Assembly (NCBI GenBank): GCA_036245805.1
Contig: BTRK01000006.1
Coordinates: forward strand, 50,399,257-50,463,256
DNA length: 64,000 nt
Direction of reading: 5' to 3'
Source of the DNA: Pristionchus mayeri
Lineage: Eukaryota; Nematoda; Chromadorea; Rhabditida; Neodiplogasteridae
Part shown: positions 22,501 through 34,086 of the stretch, piece after piece
Layout: every line of letters starts with the position of its first letter
How positions within the stretch are numbered: the stretch's first letter is position 1
Position numbers and translations under genes: made by a program
Notes under the pieces: model-generated
Databases searched by the model: none
The model's input: the letters and a program-made list of their open reading frames with translations, nothing else
Told to the model about the DNA's origin: nothing

Positions 22501-25500
22501 GGAAGATATTAGCGTTTTCAGAATCAGAATTTATCAGTAGTCGCTATTAGTGATGAGTCGAGCTTTACCATTCTTCATCAGTACGGCCGCTCAACAAAGC
22601 TAAAAGTTGTGATTTCAGGCAAAGTGCAGCGAGGAGCACGGCAAGAGCAGCAGGGTCTACCCGGAGAATCTGAAGCAATACCATCGGACGTGCACGAAGA
22701 GCAATTCGCTCTCCGACTTCTCCGACATCGCCTCGAATCTCTCGTCGTCATCGTCGGGCAGCAACATCCTCTCTCCCTCGAAGGTTTGCTTCTTTAGAGT
22801 TCGAGAAACGATTCGACGCATATTCATTTTATATAAAATATCTCGTCCCTCAAGCGGTCACGAGATTTTCGAACTTTATTGGCGACATTGAAAGATTTTT
22901 CAGCTCACAAAAGTTTTATGCACTGATCTTAAAAGATCTTGAACAAAGTTGTAAAAAGAGATCTTAACAGCCTTACAACACGTGTCGAGCAACAAGCTCG
23001 GCAATGAGGAAGTAATAGAGAAAGTGATGAAATCACTGCCATTTTCAGTCCTGCCAGTCCCTTCCCTCCGTCTCTGCTGGTGTGCCCACGATGCCCTACG
23101 CTCATATTGTTACCAGCACCGCTCACGCAGAGCCCTCGATGATCATTAAGTGGATTGGGGAGAAGTTCGGTGGGTCACGTTTTCGATTTTGAAGGGGAAT
23201 TTGAATCTGGTGACACCTCACAGTAGGTAAAGAATGCAGTGGAACTAAATATTGATGCCGATTTGAAAAGTTGATTGTTGTGTTTGCTCACTGTACAATA
23301 GTGATTTTGTTCAGGTCCCTTTCTGCTGCAAGATTCGATGCGAGCGCTGGCCACATTCGTCTTCATCATCTACCTCTCCATCGCCATGTACGGCTGCGTC
23401 AACTTCCGCGAGGGGCTAAACCCGGGCAATCTGGTGAGAACCATGCTCATATCCCGAATCTTTTCATCTATCTTCATTCTCTTTCGTGGAGTATTAGCGT
23501 AAGCAGTTGTAAACACTCGAAGTGGCTCACAATCAGTCCGGTGAAGCCTCCTCCATCTAACTTGAACTACGTATCCGAGATATGCTCCTAGATAACGTCT
23601 GTAAGTATGATTGCAGGTAACGAACGACCACTACATCGCGCGCTACTTCGAGGACATCAAGCACTTCTGGAAGGCGGGCCCGCAGCTGCACGTCGCCGTG
23701 CTCGCCCCGCCCGATCTGATCGACAAGAACAATCGGTGAGCCATTTCGAAATCGTGAAAAAATACCGTATTAGGTTTGGCTTAGGCTTTGTTACCAAGGG
23801 GCACAAACATGATAGTTATCGTGAAATGAGCTCTCAATGAGTATGAATTCTGCAAGTCCGCACTGTGATGCTACCAAAGTCTCTGAAATGATATGTGAAT
23901 TTCGATAAAGTTTTACATAAACTGTTCTTTTCCAGAGACGCCCTGATGAATGTTGTCGCCTCCTTCGAGAACACGCCGTACACGATGGGCAGAGAGGGCA
24001 CCGTATTCTTCCTGCTCGAGTACTTCAACTACTTGGAACAGCTGAATGCTGAGGTGATTTCCTGAGTTCGAAATTAGAGGCAAAAGTTAGAAGGCGTTTA
24101 CACACCGATCGAGTTTATTGTCATAAAAACGATTACGTTAGGTAGGGTGATTAGACCGACTGATAGATAGTAAAAAGTCGATTCTTGTTCCCAGTGCTTC
24201 TAGTGAACCAAAGTGAAGGGCACTAGGTCGGATGAGAACTATGACGTCATCCGACCTAGTGCCAAGTGATGTATCCTCTCAGGTCGAGGACACGGAGCGT
24301 ATCTGGAAGACGAAGCTGAAGTCGTGGTTGAAGTACACGGGCGGTGCCTCGCAATGGGACTGCGACATCCGATGGAACGAGACGACTGGAGACTTCTCCG
24401 CCTACAGATTCCAGGTGCGTTTTGGAGCTCTTATTGATCTGTTCTCTAAAGTTATACTCGACTGGTGTAGCGACTGTGTAGAATGAAGCTAGCATTTCCT
24501 GAATTGAATTTCGAAATCCATTTCTTCCTTTCCGATCGCGATGCAAAACATCATCGAGCCGAATCAGCACAAACTCGCTGCGAAGACGCTACGAGAGATC
24601 GCTGATAGTCAGCCATTCCACGTGAGTTGCACGCTTTATGTGATCTTTGATCTTTGAAATCTGTGCGGAACGTCCATTAGATTTCGAGAAATGATACCGC
24701 TGTCTCTTCATTCCGTACACTCTATCTTCACTCGACCGGTAGAGAGAGAGTGCACAGAATGAAGAGATCGTGGCGTCGGTTCTCGAAATCTACTCGCCCC
24801 TTTGTGCGGAACGCCACTGTGAAAGTTGTAATGAATCTGTGCCGTTTATTAAACATAAAATGCACACATCCCCCTGCACACTGACACTAATGAACAAATA
24901 ATGTCACGCGGAACTAAAATAACCAGATCGCCTGATGCGATTTATTCGATTTTTGTGTGGAACAACATTTGGTATTGGCAATGTTTTCATGCGATTTTGG
25001 TGATAGGATTAAATTGTTCAGGATGAATGTTTATAGTAAATCCAGTCAAATGATTGGCATAGGATCGACGATCAATCAATATTTCCAGATCGAGATCTAC
25101 TATGAAGCCTTCCCCTTCGCCGATCAATACCTCATCATCCTTCCCGCTACCATCCAGAACGTCGGCATCTCCCTGCTCTGCATGACGGTCGTCTCGATTC
25201 TACTTGTGCCGTCATTGCCTTCAGGTTAGTCCAAGTTGTATTCCAAGATTGATTACGATACTGAGCATGATATATGCAATTCAGTTAAAAACATATAGAA
25301 TGAGCTCAAGGCTCATACTCTTATGGGGTCCTAAACAACTACAACTTTTCATCCGTATTTTCGAAAATGGATTTTATCAGAGATCTTTTTTTCCATTCGT
25401 CATAGTCTCAGCGAGACGTTCGAAAGTTGTAAACCACTGCGTTACTCGATCAGCGGCCACCAGTATTTGTCATAATGGCGTGCGCGCGCTCAATCACATG

Positions 25501-27625
25501 AGTGGCCGTTCTCTGCGAGTGGCGCAGGAACGAATTTGGAGAAGAAAAGGTGTTGGGGAAAGGATAAGTGCGCCAAACTCGTTGGCCTATCTTGTGCCCG
25601 CTGATATGAGTGATAGAGAGACACTGGGTCGCATGTGAACTATGAAGTCATGCTCCATTTGACATATCAAAATATGCATAGTTATCATCCGACCTAGTGC
25701 CGTAGGGAACGTGACATGGAGCGGAGGTTCGCCCCTATAAATTATAGGCTATAATAAACCGAATCATGAATGCATCCAGTGCATTGTCTATGGGCTCTCT
25801 GACTAAAGTTGCTAGGAGGAAGAAGGAACCTTGAGAAAGAGACAATTTACGATCGCTCCCTTAGGGTCACTAACTCATCTGGGATGAGCACACTTCCTAT
25901 ACGAAAGAATGTTCCCACGCGAAGTGCACGTGCCAAACGCCCCCAGTTATCAACACAAAGGAGACGATGGGGGCAATAGAAAGTGCATCACACCTGATGT
26001 TGTTCCCGATCAGCTTGACTATCTTTACCTCAGTCATCTGATAAGACAAACTAAAACGAAAACATGACAAACTTCGATAAAGAATCACAATTGTTCACGA
26101 TTCTCCTGGAATATTACTAAACTTTGACAACAACGCGCATTTTCAGGCGTGATCATTTTCGTTTCCATCGTCTCCATCAACATCGGCGTCTTCGGATACA
26201 TGACGCTGTGGGGCGTGAATCTGGACGCCGTCTCCATGATCTCCATCATCATGAGCATCGGATTCGCCGTGGATCTGTGAGAATTTTTTGACTTTATGAA
26301 AAAATTGATTTCGAAATTCGGATAATCGTCTCTTCATTTCCACCAACACCCTCGTTCTAGAGAGTGAAACAATGATATGACTACCAGAATTTCGAAATAC
26401 CAAAAAAACGGCAAAAACGATTGCAGCTTTCATTCGCTTCAGAACAGCGCGCAAATCTCGCACGTTCACTATTGTGTACTTTTGTTCTCGCCGATGTTTG
26501 ACCCCTATACACTTTCCGTGCACAACTAGGATGAGTAACTTGCAAAAGCTTAGTACTTCTTCTGCCTCCACTACTGCGTACTCTGACCACTTCTTGACGC
26601 CGTGCGAGCACAGTTCCCGTTTCACCTTATTGTGTCACACTACGGCGCCGTCTGCTGATAGTATATTTCGGCGTTGGTCGCGCTGGTAAATAGACGATAT
26701 CACCACTAGACCGATGGAAACAGTGTGAAGAATGGAAAGGCGGTGGTATAATTTCGTGTAGACGATTGATCTCTCACAGGTCGGCCCACATCATCTACGC
26801 CTTCGTCACGAGTCATGGGGACAGCAAGGAGCGAGTGATTGGAGCACTGGAAGCACTCGGATGGCCGATATTCCAGGTGAGGCAAATTCAGTTCGCCGCA
26901 TATTTTTGTACAGAAAATTCACAATTAGTCGTTGCGGCGCACTGCAAGACTTGTATCTGACTTTCTTCATGCTATAAACTCTATCGTAATAGGTCGAAAA
27001 TAGTGTTTGAAGTGGAGGTAGTTGGGATGCCCTTGCCCAGCCTCTCTAGACGAATAACACCTCTGTTGTTTTTGGGTTAGAAGTGCAGCACAGAAAAATT
27101 TACCGTTTTCCTCTGCATTGATTCATGCTCGTCACAGATAATCGGTTGTGACAACTTGACGAGCTGAGGCGCGATTGTAGGGCAAAGAGTGATAAGGGGA
27201 GAGATGCGAGAGAGGATTGCGCTGCCTTCTATAGATCGCAAAGGAGCTTCCCCGTTGAGAATTGATGGGTGGAATACAATACTTGTGTTAAGGCGGATGA
27301 GAACTACTGTATCATGCCGCCTTTGAACCCGTGATATTCCGAGAAAAACAACAATCATTGGCTATTTAAATGGCTGGGGGTGGCGGGAAGTGGGCGACGA
27401 GGACCTAGTACATGTGTTAATTAATGCTTGCAGGGCGCCTCTTCGACGATCCTGGGCATCTCGGTGCTCTACACCGTCGACGCCTACATCATCCTCACCT
27501 TCTTCAAGACCATCTGGCTAACTATGATGATAGGAGCGATCCACGGGCTCTTCTTCATCCCCGTCCTCTTGTCATTCATACCCATCGGGTTCTTCCGAAT
27601 TCCAAAGAGCTCCGAGCTCCACTAG
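16501..27625 (+). CDS. ptr: Patched-related (PTR) membrane protein with sterol-sensing domain
   Basis: Twenty-three exons (16501-16574, 16812-16928, 17029-17137, 17197-17319, 18111-18227, 19094-19221, 19531-19630, 19767-19923, 20103-20207, 21050-21151, 21389-21519, 22303-22416, 22619-22783, 23049-23169, 23315-23433, 23617-23735, 23936-24053, 24283-24414, 24541-24621, 25089-25224, 26147-26276, 26780-26876, 27434-27625) sum to 2787 nt, an in-frame 928 residues. A first membrane segment lies near 26-44. The sterol-sensing domain spans about 265-440 and includes the family signature AIGIDDMFIM near 344. A second cluster at about 560-580 and 745-928 contains GFAVDLSAHIIYAFVTSHG, the usual PTR second-half motif. 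PTR proteins are RND-superfamily relatives of Patched, acting in lipid or sterol handling, cuticle and moulting. Between the halves is a Ser-rich cytoplasmic loop (SSSSSGSN). Exon 19 lacks an AG acceptor. Which C. elegans ptr is orthologous cannot be decided by eye. Confidence 0.92.
17918..18410. repeat. Pair of related blocks, vaguely 5S rRNA-like, in PTR introns
   Basis: Two blocks at about 17918-17998 and 18311-18390 share TTAAGCA-GCT and CAGGTCGAACTCGATGC. The first contains GCCATATCTC-GCGTTGAATAGTTAAGCA and the second GCACGCGCCATATCCGATC and AATTAAGCAA, which recall pieces of nematode 5S rRNA. Both are far from intact. They may be a decayed 5S-derived SINE or pseudogene pair, or chance. 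Confidence 0.25.
19262..19350 (-). pseudogene. tRNA-like sequence, degenerate
   Basis: On the minus strand TGGTCTAATGGTTAAGACA looks like a tRNA D-arm (A box), and about 50 bases later CGAGTTCGATTCCCGA looks like a T-arm (B box). The flanking seven-base arms do not pair into an acceptor stem, and the anticodon region does not form a clean stem. This is therefore a tRNA pseudogene or the head of a tRNA-derived SINE, within PTR intron 6. Confidence 0.45.
20262..20863. mobile_element. Possible decayed Tc1-like element in PTR intron 9
   Basis: The left end TACAGTAGCGCCGGAAAGTA resembles Tc1-family termini. The right end near 20848-20863 reads TTTACTACTGTA, so only about eight terminal bases mirror clearly. 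No transposase frame is visible. The intron between exons 9 and 10 is unusually long here, which fits an insertion. Confidence 0.35.
21727..21842. repeat. Foldback MITE with GTGATGCCAAAACGG end, near-perfect hairpin
   Basis: Between TA dinucleotides, GTGATGCCAAAACGGCGCGC is mirrored by GCGCGCCGTTTTGGCATCAC. The centre contains CACGCTCTCTCACCGGTCAG. The total is about 112 bp with very few mismatches, so it should be a recent insertion. It lies in the PTR intron before exon 12. A second copy is at 50945-51056 and a decayed one at 48796-48893. Confidence 0.9.
24221..24262. repeat. Minimal foldback: two CACTAGGTCGGATGA ends with almost no middle
   Basis: GGCACTAGGTCGGATGAGAA is followed within a few bases by the inverted end TCATCCGACCTAGTGCC. 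It is a deletion form of the element seen at 27638-27732 and 41113-41203, located 20 bases before PTR exon 18. Confidence 0.75.
24679..24791. repeat. Foldback MITE in PTR intron 19
   Basis: AGATTTCGAGAAATGATACC is mirrored by GGTTCTCGAAATCT. The arms pair around ACTCGACCGGTAGAGAG. An outer direct-repeat stretch, TGTGCGGAACG, occurs on both sides (near 24662 and 24806), which may mark a longer target duplication. Confidence 0.8.
25614..25702. repeat. Degenerate foldback of the CACTAGGTCGGATGA group in PTR intron 20
   Basis: The left end ACACTGGGTCGCATGTGAAC has drifted; the right end TTATCATCCGACCTAGTGCC is intact. The inner arms keep CATGCTCC-TTTGACATATCAAA. Confidence 0.65.
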
Positions 27626-27637
27626 GCACTGGTTAGC

Positions 27638-27732
27638 ACGGCACTAGGTCGGATAAGCACTATGACGTCATGCCGCATTTTAAATATCAAAGACGGTATG
27701 ATGACATAATTTTCATCCAACCTAGTGCCATT
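27638..27732. repeat. Foldback element, GGCACTAGGTCGGAT...ATCCAACCTAGTGCC
   Basis: It starts 12 bases after the PTR stop codon, so it is probably in the 3' UTR. The arms contain ACTATGACGTCATGCCGC, and the centre is TAAATATCAAAGA. Confidence 0.8.
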
Positions 27733-28344
27733 AGCATGTGATCATATCTAGAGAAAGAAGCCTCTCTAGGTCTCTCCATTCTATCCAATATATCATCAGT
27801 CGACCGGTCATGTTTGTGTAGAATGAATTACCACGAACTCTAATCATATCATCGCGCCCCCGACTAATCACTTAGTAATGATATACACACACTCCTCCAC
27901 ACACTTGTTCCTCTTGCCCACTCTGTTGTCTCTTCCCCCTTCCATCCATATCTTCCATCCCTATCATCTATCCATTCACTTTCAATATCGTTCTTTTCCT
28001 ACCCCATCTTCCCAGCTCTCGCAGAACCAACCATTTTCGCTTTAGATTCGTACTATGGTTCGACTACCATAGTGCGCATATCTTTTGTTGTTTCCATGTC
28101 CTTCTTGCCCAGTCTGTCACCGCCCCCTCCTCCTAATATTCATAATCGATTCCCCGATACGGGTATCCCCCATTCCTCTCTGCTGTTCTTTCGTTAGACC
28201 GCTGTGTTTCTCGTACAACCTCCCGTCTCTGATATCACCTACGTGTTACCCGCTAAGGCTCATCAACATATGAACGTTATCCTACATCTGTATCGCCTGC
28301 TCTAGGTTCGCGACCCGATGCCGCCCCACTCAGTCATACCGTTC

Positions 28345-28499
28345 GGCATTAGGCCGGATGATCACCGTCGGATGATAAGCTTCCGAATGGTAACCAAAAA
28401 TACCCTTCTGTTCATTGCAAAGAAGTATTATACTGCAGAAGGGTGCATATTTGGTTACCATCCTGTAGGTTATCAAACGATAATCCTCCGACCTAGTGC
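28345..28499. repeat. Long foldback element with GCATTAGGCCGGATGA terminus
   Basis: It is the second copy of the 3661-3830 type. GGTAACCAAAAATACCCTTCTG on the left (28388-28409) is mirrored by CAGAAGGGTGCATATTTGGTTACC on the right, ending in ATCCTCCGACCTAGTGC. Confidence 0.75.
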
Positions 28500-31400
28500 G
28501 AACCTTTCCTCTGTGTAATCCGCAAGATGCTCATACTGCATTTCCTTCATTCCTAGCTCTTTCTCGTTTTTTTTCAAGTCTTTCACTCCCAAAAACACCC
28601 TTCTACCTGCAATAACTGACCCCTCGATTTCGCGTGTTGCCCATTTTGTTGAGAATGATGAAGATAGTGACATTGATGCTTCATGTGAGACACCGCAAGT
28701 CTACTGAAACGAAATCGGATACTTTTAGCGTAGTCGTTTTCTGTCGTCTCGACCTTTCGAGACGAGGCCGCACTCTCCTTTGATTTTGATTGATAGCCTT
28801 CTCGACGGTCGGTCGTCCACTATTTTTTCTCGCTTACCTCGTCTCGGAAAACAATCAGGAGACACTCGGAGTGCTCCTGAGGGAAATCGAGTGCGCTCTC
28901 ATGCGCGTCGCCGAGTCTTTCGTCTTACTTCTACTTCTTTCTCCTCCCATTCCCACTCCTCGAACTCCTCCTCCTCCACTCTCGAGTGTGCGGCGGTGTG
29001 AATGGGGGACTGCCTCGGGACCGGAAACGGGCTGCATCATGCCTCCTCCTGCTCTCCCTCCGCTCCTCTTCCTCCTTCTCCTCTGATGACGTATTCGATC
29101 TCTAGTCGACCTCCTCTCCAATATGTCTGTCCCCTCCTTCTCCTCCTTTCCCTCCATTCTCTTCTCCTTCTTTTTCTCTGCAGATGCACACCGATATCTT
29201 TAAAACCACGCTTTCGCCCAGCGGCGAAAGAGATTGAAACACACGGCTGTCCCCCAATCTTTAGAGACCACGAATCACTGGGCAACATTCAGCGACAATT
29301 GATAGCCGTCCCCAGAGATGCATAAGAACGCCCGTCTGCGCAGGCTGTTCAAACATGCCTAAAGAGAGCGGAGAAAAATGGCGCTGCCTCTCGGAAAGGC
29401 AACGATACTGATTGATACGTTATCTAGTCCAGTCTCGGAGGCGCTTGCGTAAAAAAGGCCTGTTGTACATTGACCCTTTGATCTCCATCAGTTCTGTTTT
29501 CGTCTTCCATAATTCCACCGTATTACTCCTTCTCATTCGTCCTCCTCTCACCATCATGAGTATCTACTTAGTAGCGACGGATGGCTTAACCCCGCACCCT
29601 CCGTCCCCCCACTCTCCCATCTCATTTTCCTCTCCCCTCCGCCTCCTCTTCCAGCCATCAAACCCTCCTCCTGCTCCCTTTCCTTCTCTCCTCTCCCCGG
29701 TATATACCCTGCAGATTAATTTAGTGGGTGGCGTCGCTCATCAATTTCGCCTAATCACTAGTGATGACAACGTGAACACTCACTTATTTTTGAGTGTTCA
29801 CGATAGTTTTCGAGATTCGAGTAATCGTTAGAGACGATATGGCAGTATAGTTTTTCGAACTCTAGTTTTCTCGGCTGTAGCTTGAAGACAGCTCTTCTCA
29901 GACCGCACGCACAGTATTGTTGACTCCCTTCGAGCTACCTATTTTCTCCATGCTCCTTCAAGGATCTCCGTTCTTAGTATTTTCCTTGAATTCCGTACAA
30001 ATTGCCATTACGGCGTCAGATTCGACGAGAAAAACCGCATTGTGGATTCCCGGGAAATTGCAATTCATGCCGTTCTGCAAGGGGTGGAAGTGAATCACTG
30101 CATTCTTCCCCCCTCTTTCTCACTTTCTCAGATGAGTGTTCACTGGTCTCTGCCCTTTCGACGCGTGTCTTTCATCATCGAACTTCTTTTGAGAAGTCCT
30201 CCCAGCTGCAACAGTCCATTCAGTATGCACTCAGACAAGGCACAGTCTCAGAGTGCGGCCTGTACAGATGGTCAACCATTGCTCTGCTCTGCTCCCTCCT
30301 TCTTCCTCTCCCTTTTTCTCTCATTTATTCCGCCGACTCCGCCCCCTCCGTTCGTCTTTTATCGCTCGGGTCACTACAAGTAGTACAACAGTTCCACCGC
30401 GTTCCTCTATCCTCTTCAATATCTATTTTTTCTGCAACCCCTTATCTTCAAAATTATCAGATACGAATTAACTTTCATTCACGCCTAGCATTTTTCATTT
30501 CAGAGAAGTGTTGGGAGAATGGTAACATTTCGTTTTTATTCTCTCTGAGATCAAGCAAGATCAATCAGCGACTATTCTGATCCCACTCCGAGAATCTCCT
30601 CTCTGATCTTTTCCTCCTCTCTTCCACTTTTTTCTTCCTGAACTCATCTCCATTTCTTCCAATCTCTTTTTTCTGCACTTTTTCTTCCTCGTCCATTCAC
30701 TTTTTCGACGTCTCACTTCAGAATTGTTCCCAAGCATTTTTCGTACCCCGCATTTTGCATAGTTCATCTATTCCATTTCTTCGCCTGGCTATCTGCTCGT
30801 TCTTCCATGAACAAGAGAAGAGAACGGAATCCCCTCTCTTCGAATGTGAGAATGGGATGTCCATTTAGGGAGAAATGGAAGAAAGCGCGCTGGTTAGAAT
30901 TACGAGATTCCTGGTTGGGGCTGAGACTCATTTCGTGGGCCGAGCCTGTATCCCTGCTGCTCGTGACGGCTTGTTTCCTTCGGTAGTTCTGTCATTACTT
31001 CTTTTTCATCTTCTCCTCCTTCATGTCCACTTCGCACTGACCAGCACCCAAGTTGAATCATCTAAGGCTGTAAACTGCCTTTCTTCTTATCCCCAGTACA
31101 GACGTTCTTCTCGCACTCCAATGTCCAACTGTCTCACTTCCTTCTTATCCTCATCCTTTTTTCAAGAGAAATTTGAATCGTAGAAGCTTCCTCATTAATC
31201 CCCCCTTTCCCACTACTCCTCAGAAGGAGTTCGTTCCTCTAGCAAGAAATGGCATTACCAGCTAATGCTGTTGTCTGTGCTTCTCAGTGTTCCTTGTAGA
31301 TCTCTATTTCTCCCCCTTTTCTCGCTCTAACCTTCAATGGAGTGCACGTATTCATTTCTGAGAATCCTATTCTGGGCTCTTTCTCACTCCATTGCTAATC

Positions 31401-32129
31401 AGAGACCCTACTTTTTTTCACACGCGGCAACTAACAGCTCTCTCCTCTTCTCCTCCTCCGTCTCTTTCTCTTATGAACCGCATGGCTCAGTGACGTCCTT
31501 CGTCGCGAGGTGACTTCGCTGCCAGAAGAAACTGAGATGATGGGAAAGTGACTCCCTCACTCCTCCCTCTCCACCTCTCCCTCTCCCTCTCCTCCACCTC
31601 TCTCCCTCCCTTCACCTTTCCCCCGTTTCTTACAACTCCAAGCCTTGCCTTCAGCTGTTTCTCTTCTCTCTATTTCGCAGTTGCTCCCTGACCTCAGAGT
31701 GATGGGCGGCTCGCTTTGCCGATGATCACAAACATCATCCTGAGAAATTTGAAGTCGAAGCCCCGCCCCCCGAAGTTCGTGCGACTCCGTTGCTAGCCTG
31801 ACTCGCACAGACTAGAGTTTCCACCCGTAACATTCTCTAGTCTTGGATCTCGTCACTTTGCCTCTCTCCCACAGTACTTACCAGTAGGTCTCCTAGGCTA
31901 CGGGTAAGTGATAGCCACAATATAGGGAGAATTTGTCTTAGCGCAGTGTCTTTAGCGATGAATGGGCGCTCCTTCTCGTCGTGTATCCCATCTGTGGGCG
32001 GTGGAGCGGGAGAGAGAGAGCTTCTCTATTTCTCATCGCATCGCTCGTTTATTTGGATACACTTTGCGGTCTCCGTACGTCAGGATTCCCCATTGGGATT
32101 CCACGTGTGAGAATTGGATGTCCGTTTAG

Positions 32130-32221
32130 ATAGATGGAGAGAGAGAGGGCGAGAGAGAGGGAGAGAGAGAGAGAAAGAGAAAGAGAGATAGAGAGAGATA
32201 GAGAGATAGAGAGGGAGAGAT
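32130..32221. repeat. GA-rich microsatellite
   Basis: GAGAGAGAG tracts interspersed with AAAGAGAAAGAG and GATAGAGAGATAG run for about 90 bases. The strand is almost purely purine. Confidence 0.9.
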
Positions 32222-34086
32222 GGGAAAGAAAAAAAAGCGTTGGTTAGTATAATCAGTACGCTTTCGTCTCTTTTTCCTTCGTCAGACATTGTTTCCCTCA
32301 AGCTTAATTGAGCGGCACTCGTAAGCTTTTTCACAGTTCCCTCCTCGGATGTGGCCATCTGGCTGAATCCCATCCCATTCCATCAGTGTCTCATGGGCTT
32401 TCCTTTGAATTCCCCTTTCTCTCTGACCATTTTCGTCATCTCCATCTTCGTTCTGCCTTTGCTAGAGTGCAGTTAGCATGTGTAGAAGTCATTCATTGGC
32501 TGCCCACCCTCTATGTCCTTCCGTATGCATCTCCTCCCTTCCTCTCTCCCCTCACTACCCTTTTTCTCCCTTCTTCCTCCTCCTCTCCCTCTCCCTCTCT
32601 TCCCTTGGCGCGCTCGCTATTTCTGCAATTGGAGCAGTGAGAAGCTACTCTCCCCCTTCGACCCTCCTTCCCCCTCACCCCACTTCTGTTTCCTTCCCCC
32701 TTCTTTGGCTATCATTCACTGCAGTTGATCCCCTTCTCGAGGCTTCTTTTTTCTCGAAACCGAACTTCATCTGACGTCTGTCTTTCTCTAGCTCAAATGG
32801 CTCATTGTTGGCGGCTTCCCACGCGCACTCTACCAGTTCTTTGATGCTTTTCGAGTTTATTTGATGAGAAGATCCAGATAGGTCACGTAGATGATATGAG
32901 TCACACTCCGGTTCATTTTCGAAAATAGAACGTCCAACTCTTACTCTGCTCTCTTTCACATTACGAAGTTCGTTCGAGACCCAATTCAGATTCGAGTCCA
33001 ATAGGAAAGTACCCCTGTTCCTCTATGTTCAGTAGTGCGTCGGAGAAAGTTGGATAGTGTGGGAAGGAAAGAGGGGAGGTCGTTTCGTGCAGAGGGGAAG
33101 TAGCACGGAAGGAGGGGAGTAAAATTGGATACTGAATGTCTTCAAAAAAAGCGAAATGCTGATTAAGGTAGGGCTTCAATTTCAGTGCAATTTATAGCCT
33201 AGGGTTTTAAAGTAAATGGCCTGAATGTGTTCTTCCTCCTTCTGACGTCGTGTTGGTGTATTAGAGAGTACAATCCACTCAATCTTGCACATCTACACAT
33301 TGTTTTCTCTCATCAGTTGACCGGACGAGAGTGTGTGAAGAATGATGAGAGCATTTCCTGAATTTCGACTGTCAAGCGAGTGTTTCCCAGTTTTCGTCTT
33401 CCGCTTCTCTCAAATTCATAATTCATGTCCGAAAAGGGATGTAATGAAGCATCACCTCGTGATTCGCGCGTTTTTTCGCTCGTTCCGTGTTCGCGTTTCC
33501 GTTTCCTCTTCTATCTCCCTGAATCGCCTCGCTCAATTCAGTCACACCCACCCACTAGTGGGGCGTATAAGACGATACCTCGAGGGGGTCATGCTATAAA
33601 CACACATGTCGTTCTCGAATACCATCTTGTATCTCTTCGAATCTCTTCGTGTATCACGATATCACGATCTCTTCATTCTATTCACTATCCCGATTGTTCA
33701 AGCAGTAGGACAGTTTGAAGAGGAGGTTGTTGTGTCGTGCTCCAGCTCTCCAATCTTACCATCTCGCATCGCTTCACTCAACCAAAACACACCCATTCCT
33801 TGCAGCCTCCGCTCACTCTTCGGTCGACATCTCAGATTCCGAACACTTCCCCCCCCCCCGAACCACTTGCGAACATCGTAGACTACACCAGGCAGTATGG
33901 GTCGGAGGTCGGTCAATTGCCTTTCGCATTAGTAATTATCGAGATATCAATAACGAATATCACGCTCGGAGACTTGATTTTCTGGATGGATTAATGCACC
34001 AATACGTGCTGTGCGCTTTCTTTTCTACAATTCACCCTTTGTTAATTAATCAGTTAATTTAATTAATTAATTAATTAATTTATCAG

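Larger units (their letters stand above)
27626..34086. other. Long non-coding interval between PTR and SLC13 genes
   Basis: I find no convincing exon over 6.4 kb. Open frames here are CT-rich or GA-rich low-complexity shadows. Contents include foldback elements at 27638-27732 and 28345-28499, a GA-rich microsatellite at about 32130-32220, C-runs, and an AATT-type repeat at about 34045-34081 just before the first SLC13 exon. The missing first exon of the SLC13 gene probably lies here. A weak candidate is ATGGGTCGGAG at 33897-33907, whose phase would fit, but its donor GTCGGT is poor. Confidence 0.45.

Noticed and set aside
26143..26625. 160-codon minus-strand frame overlapping a PTR exon
   Set aside because: About a third of it is the antisense of PTR exon 21 and the rest is intron. 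I see no domain or start context.
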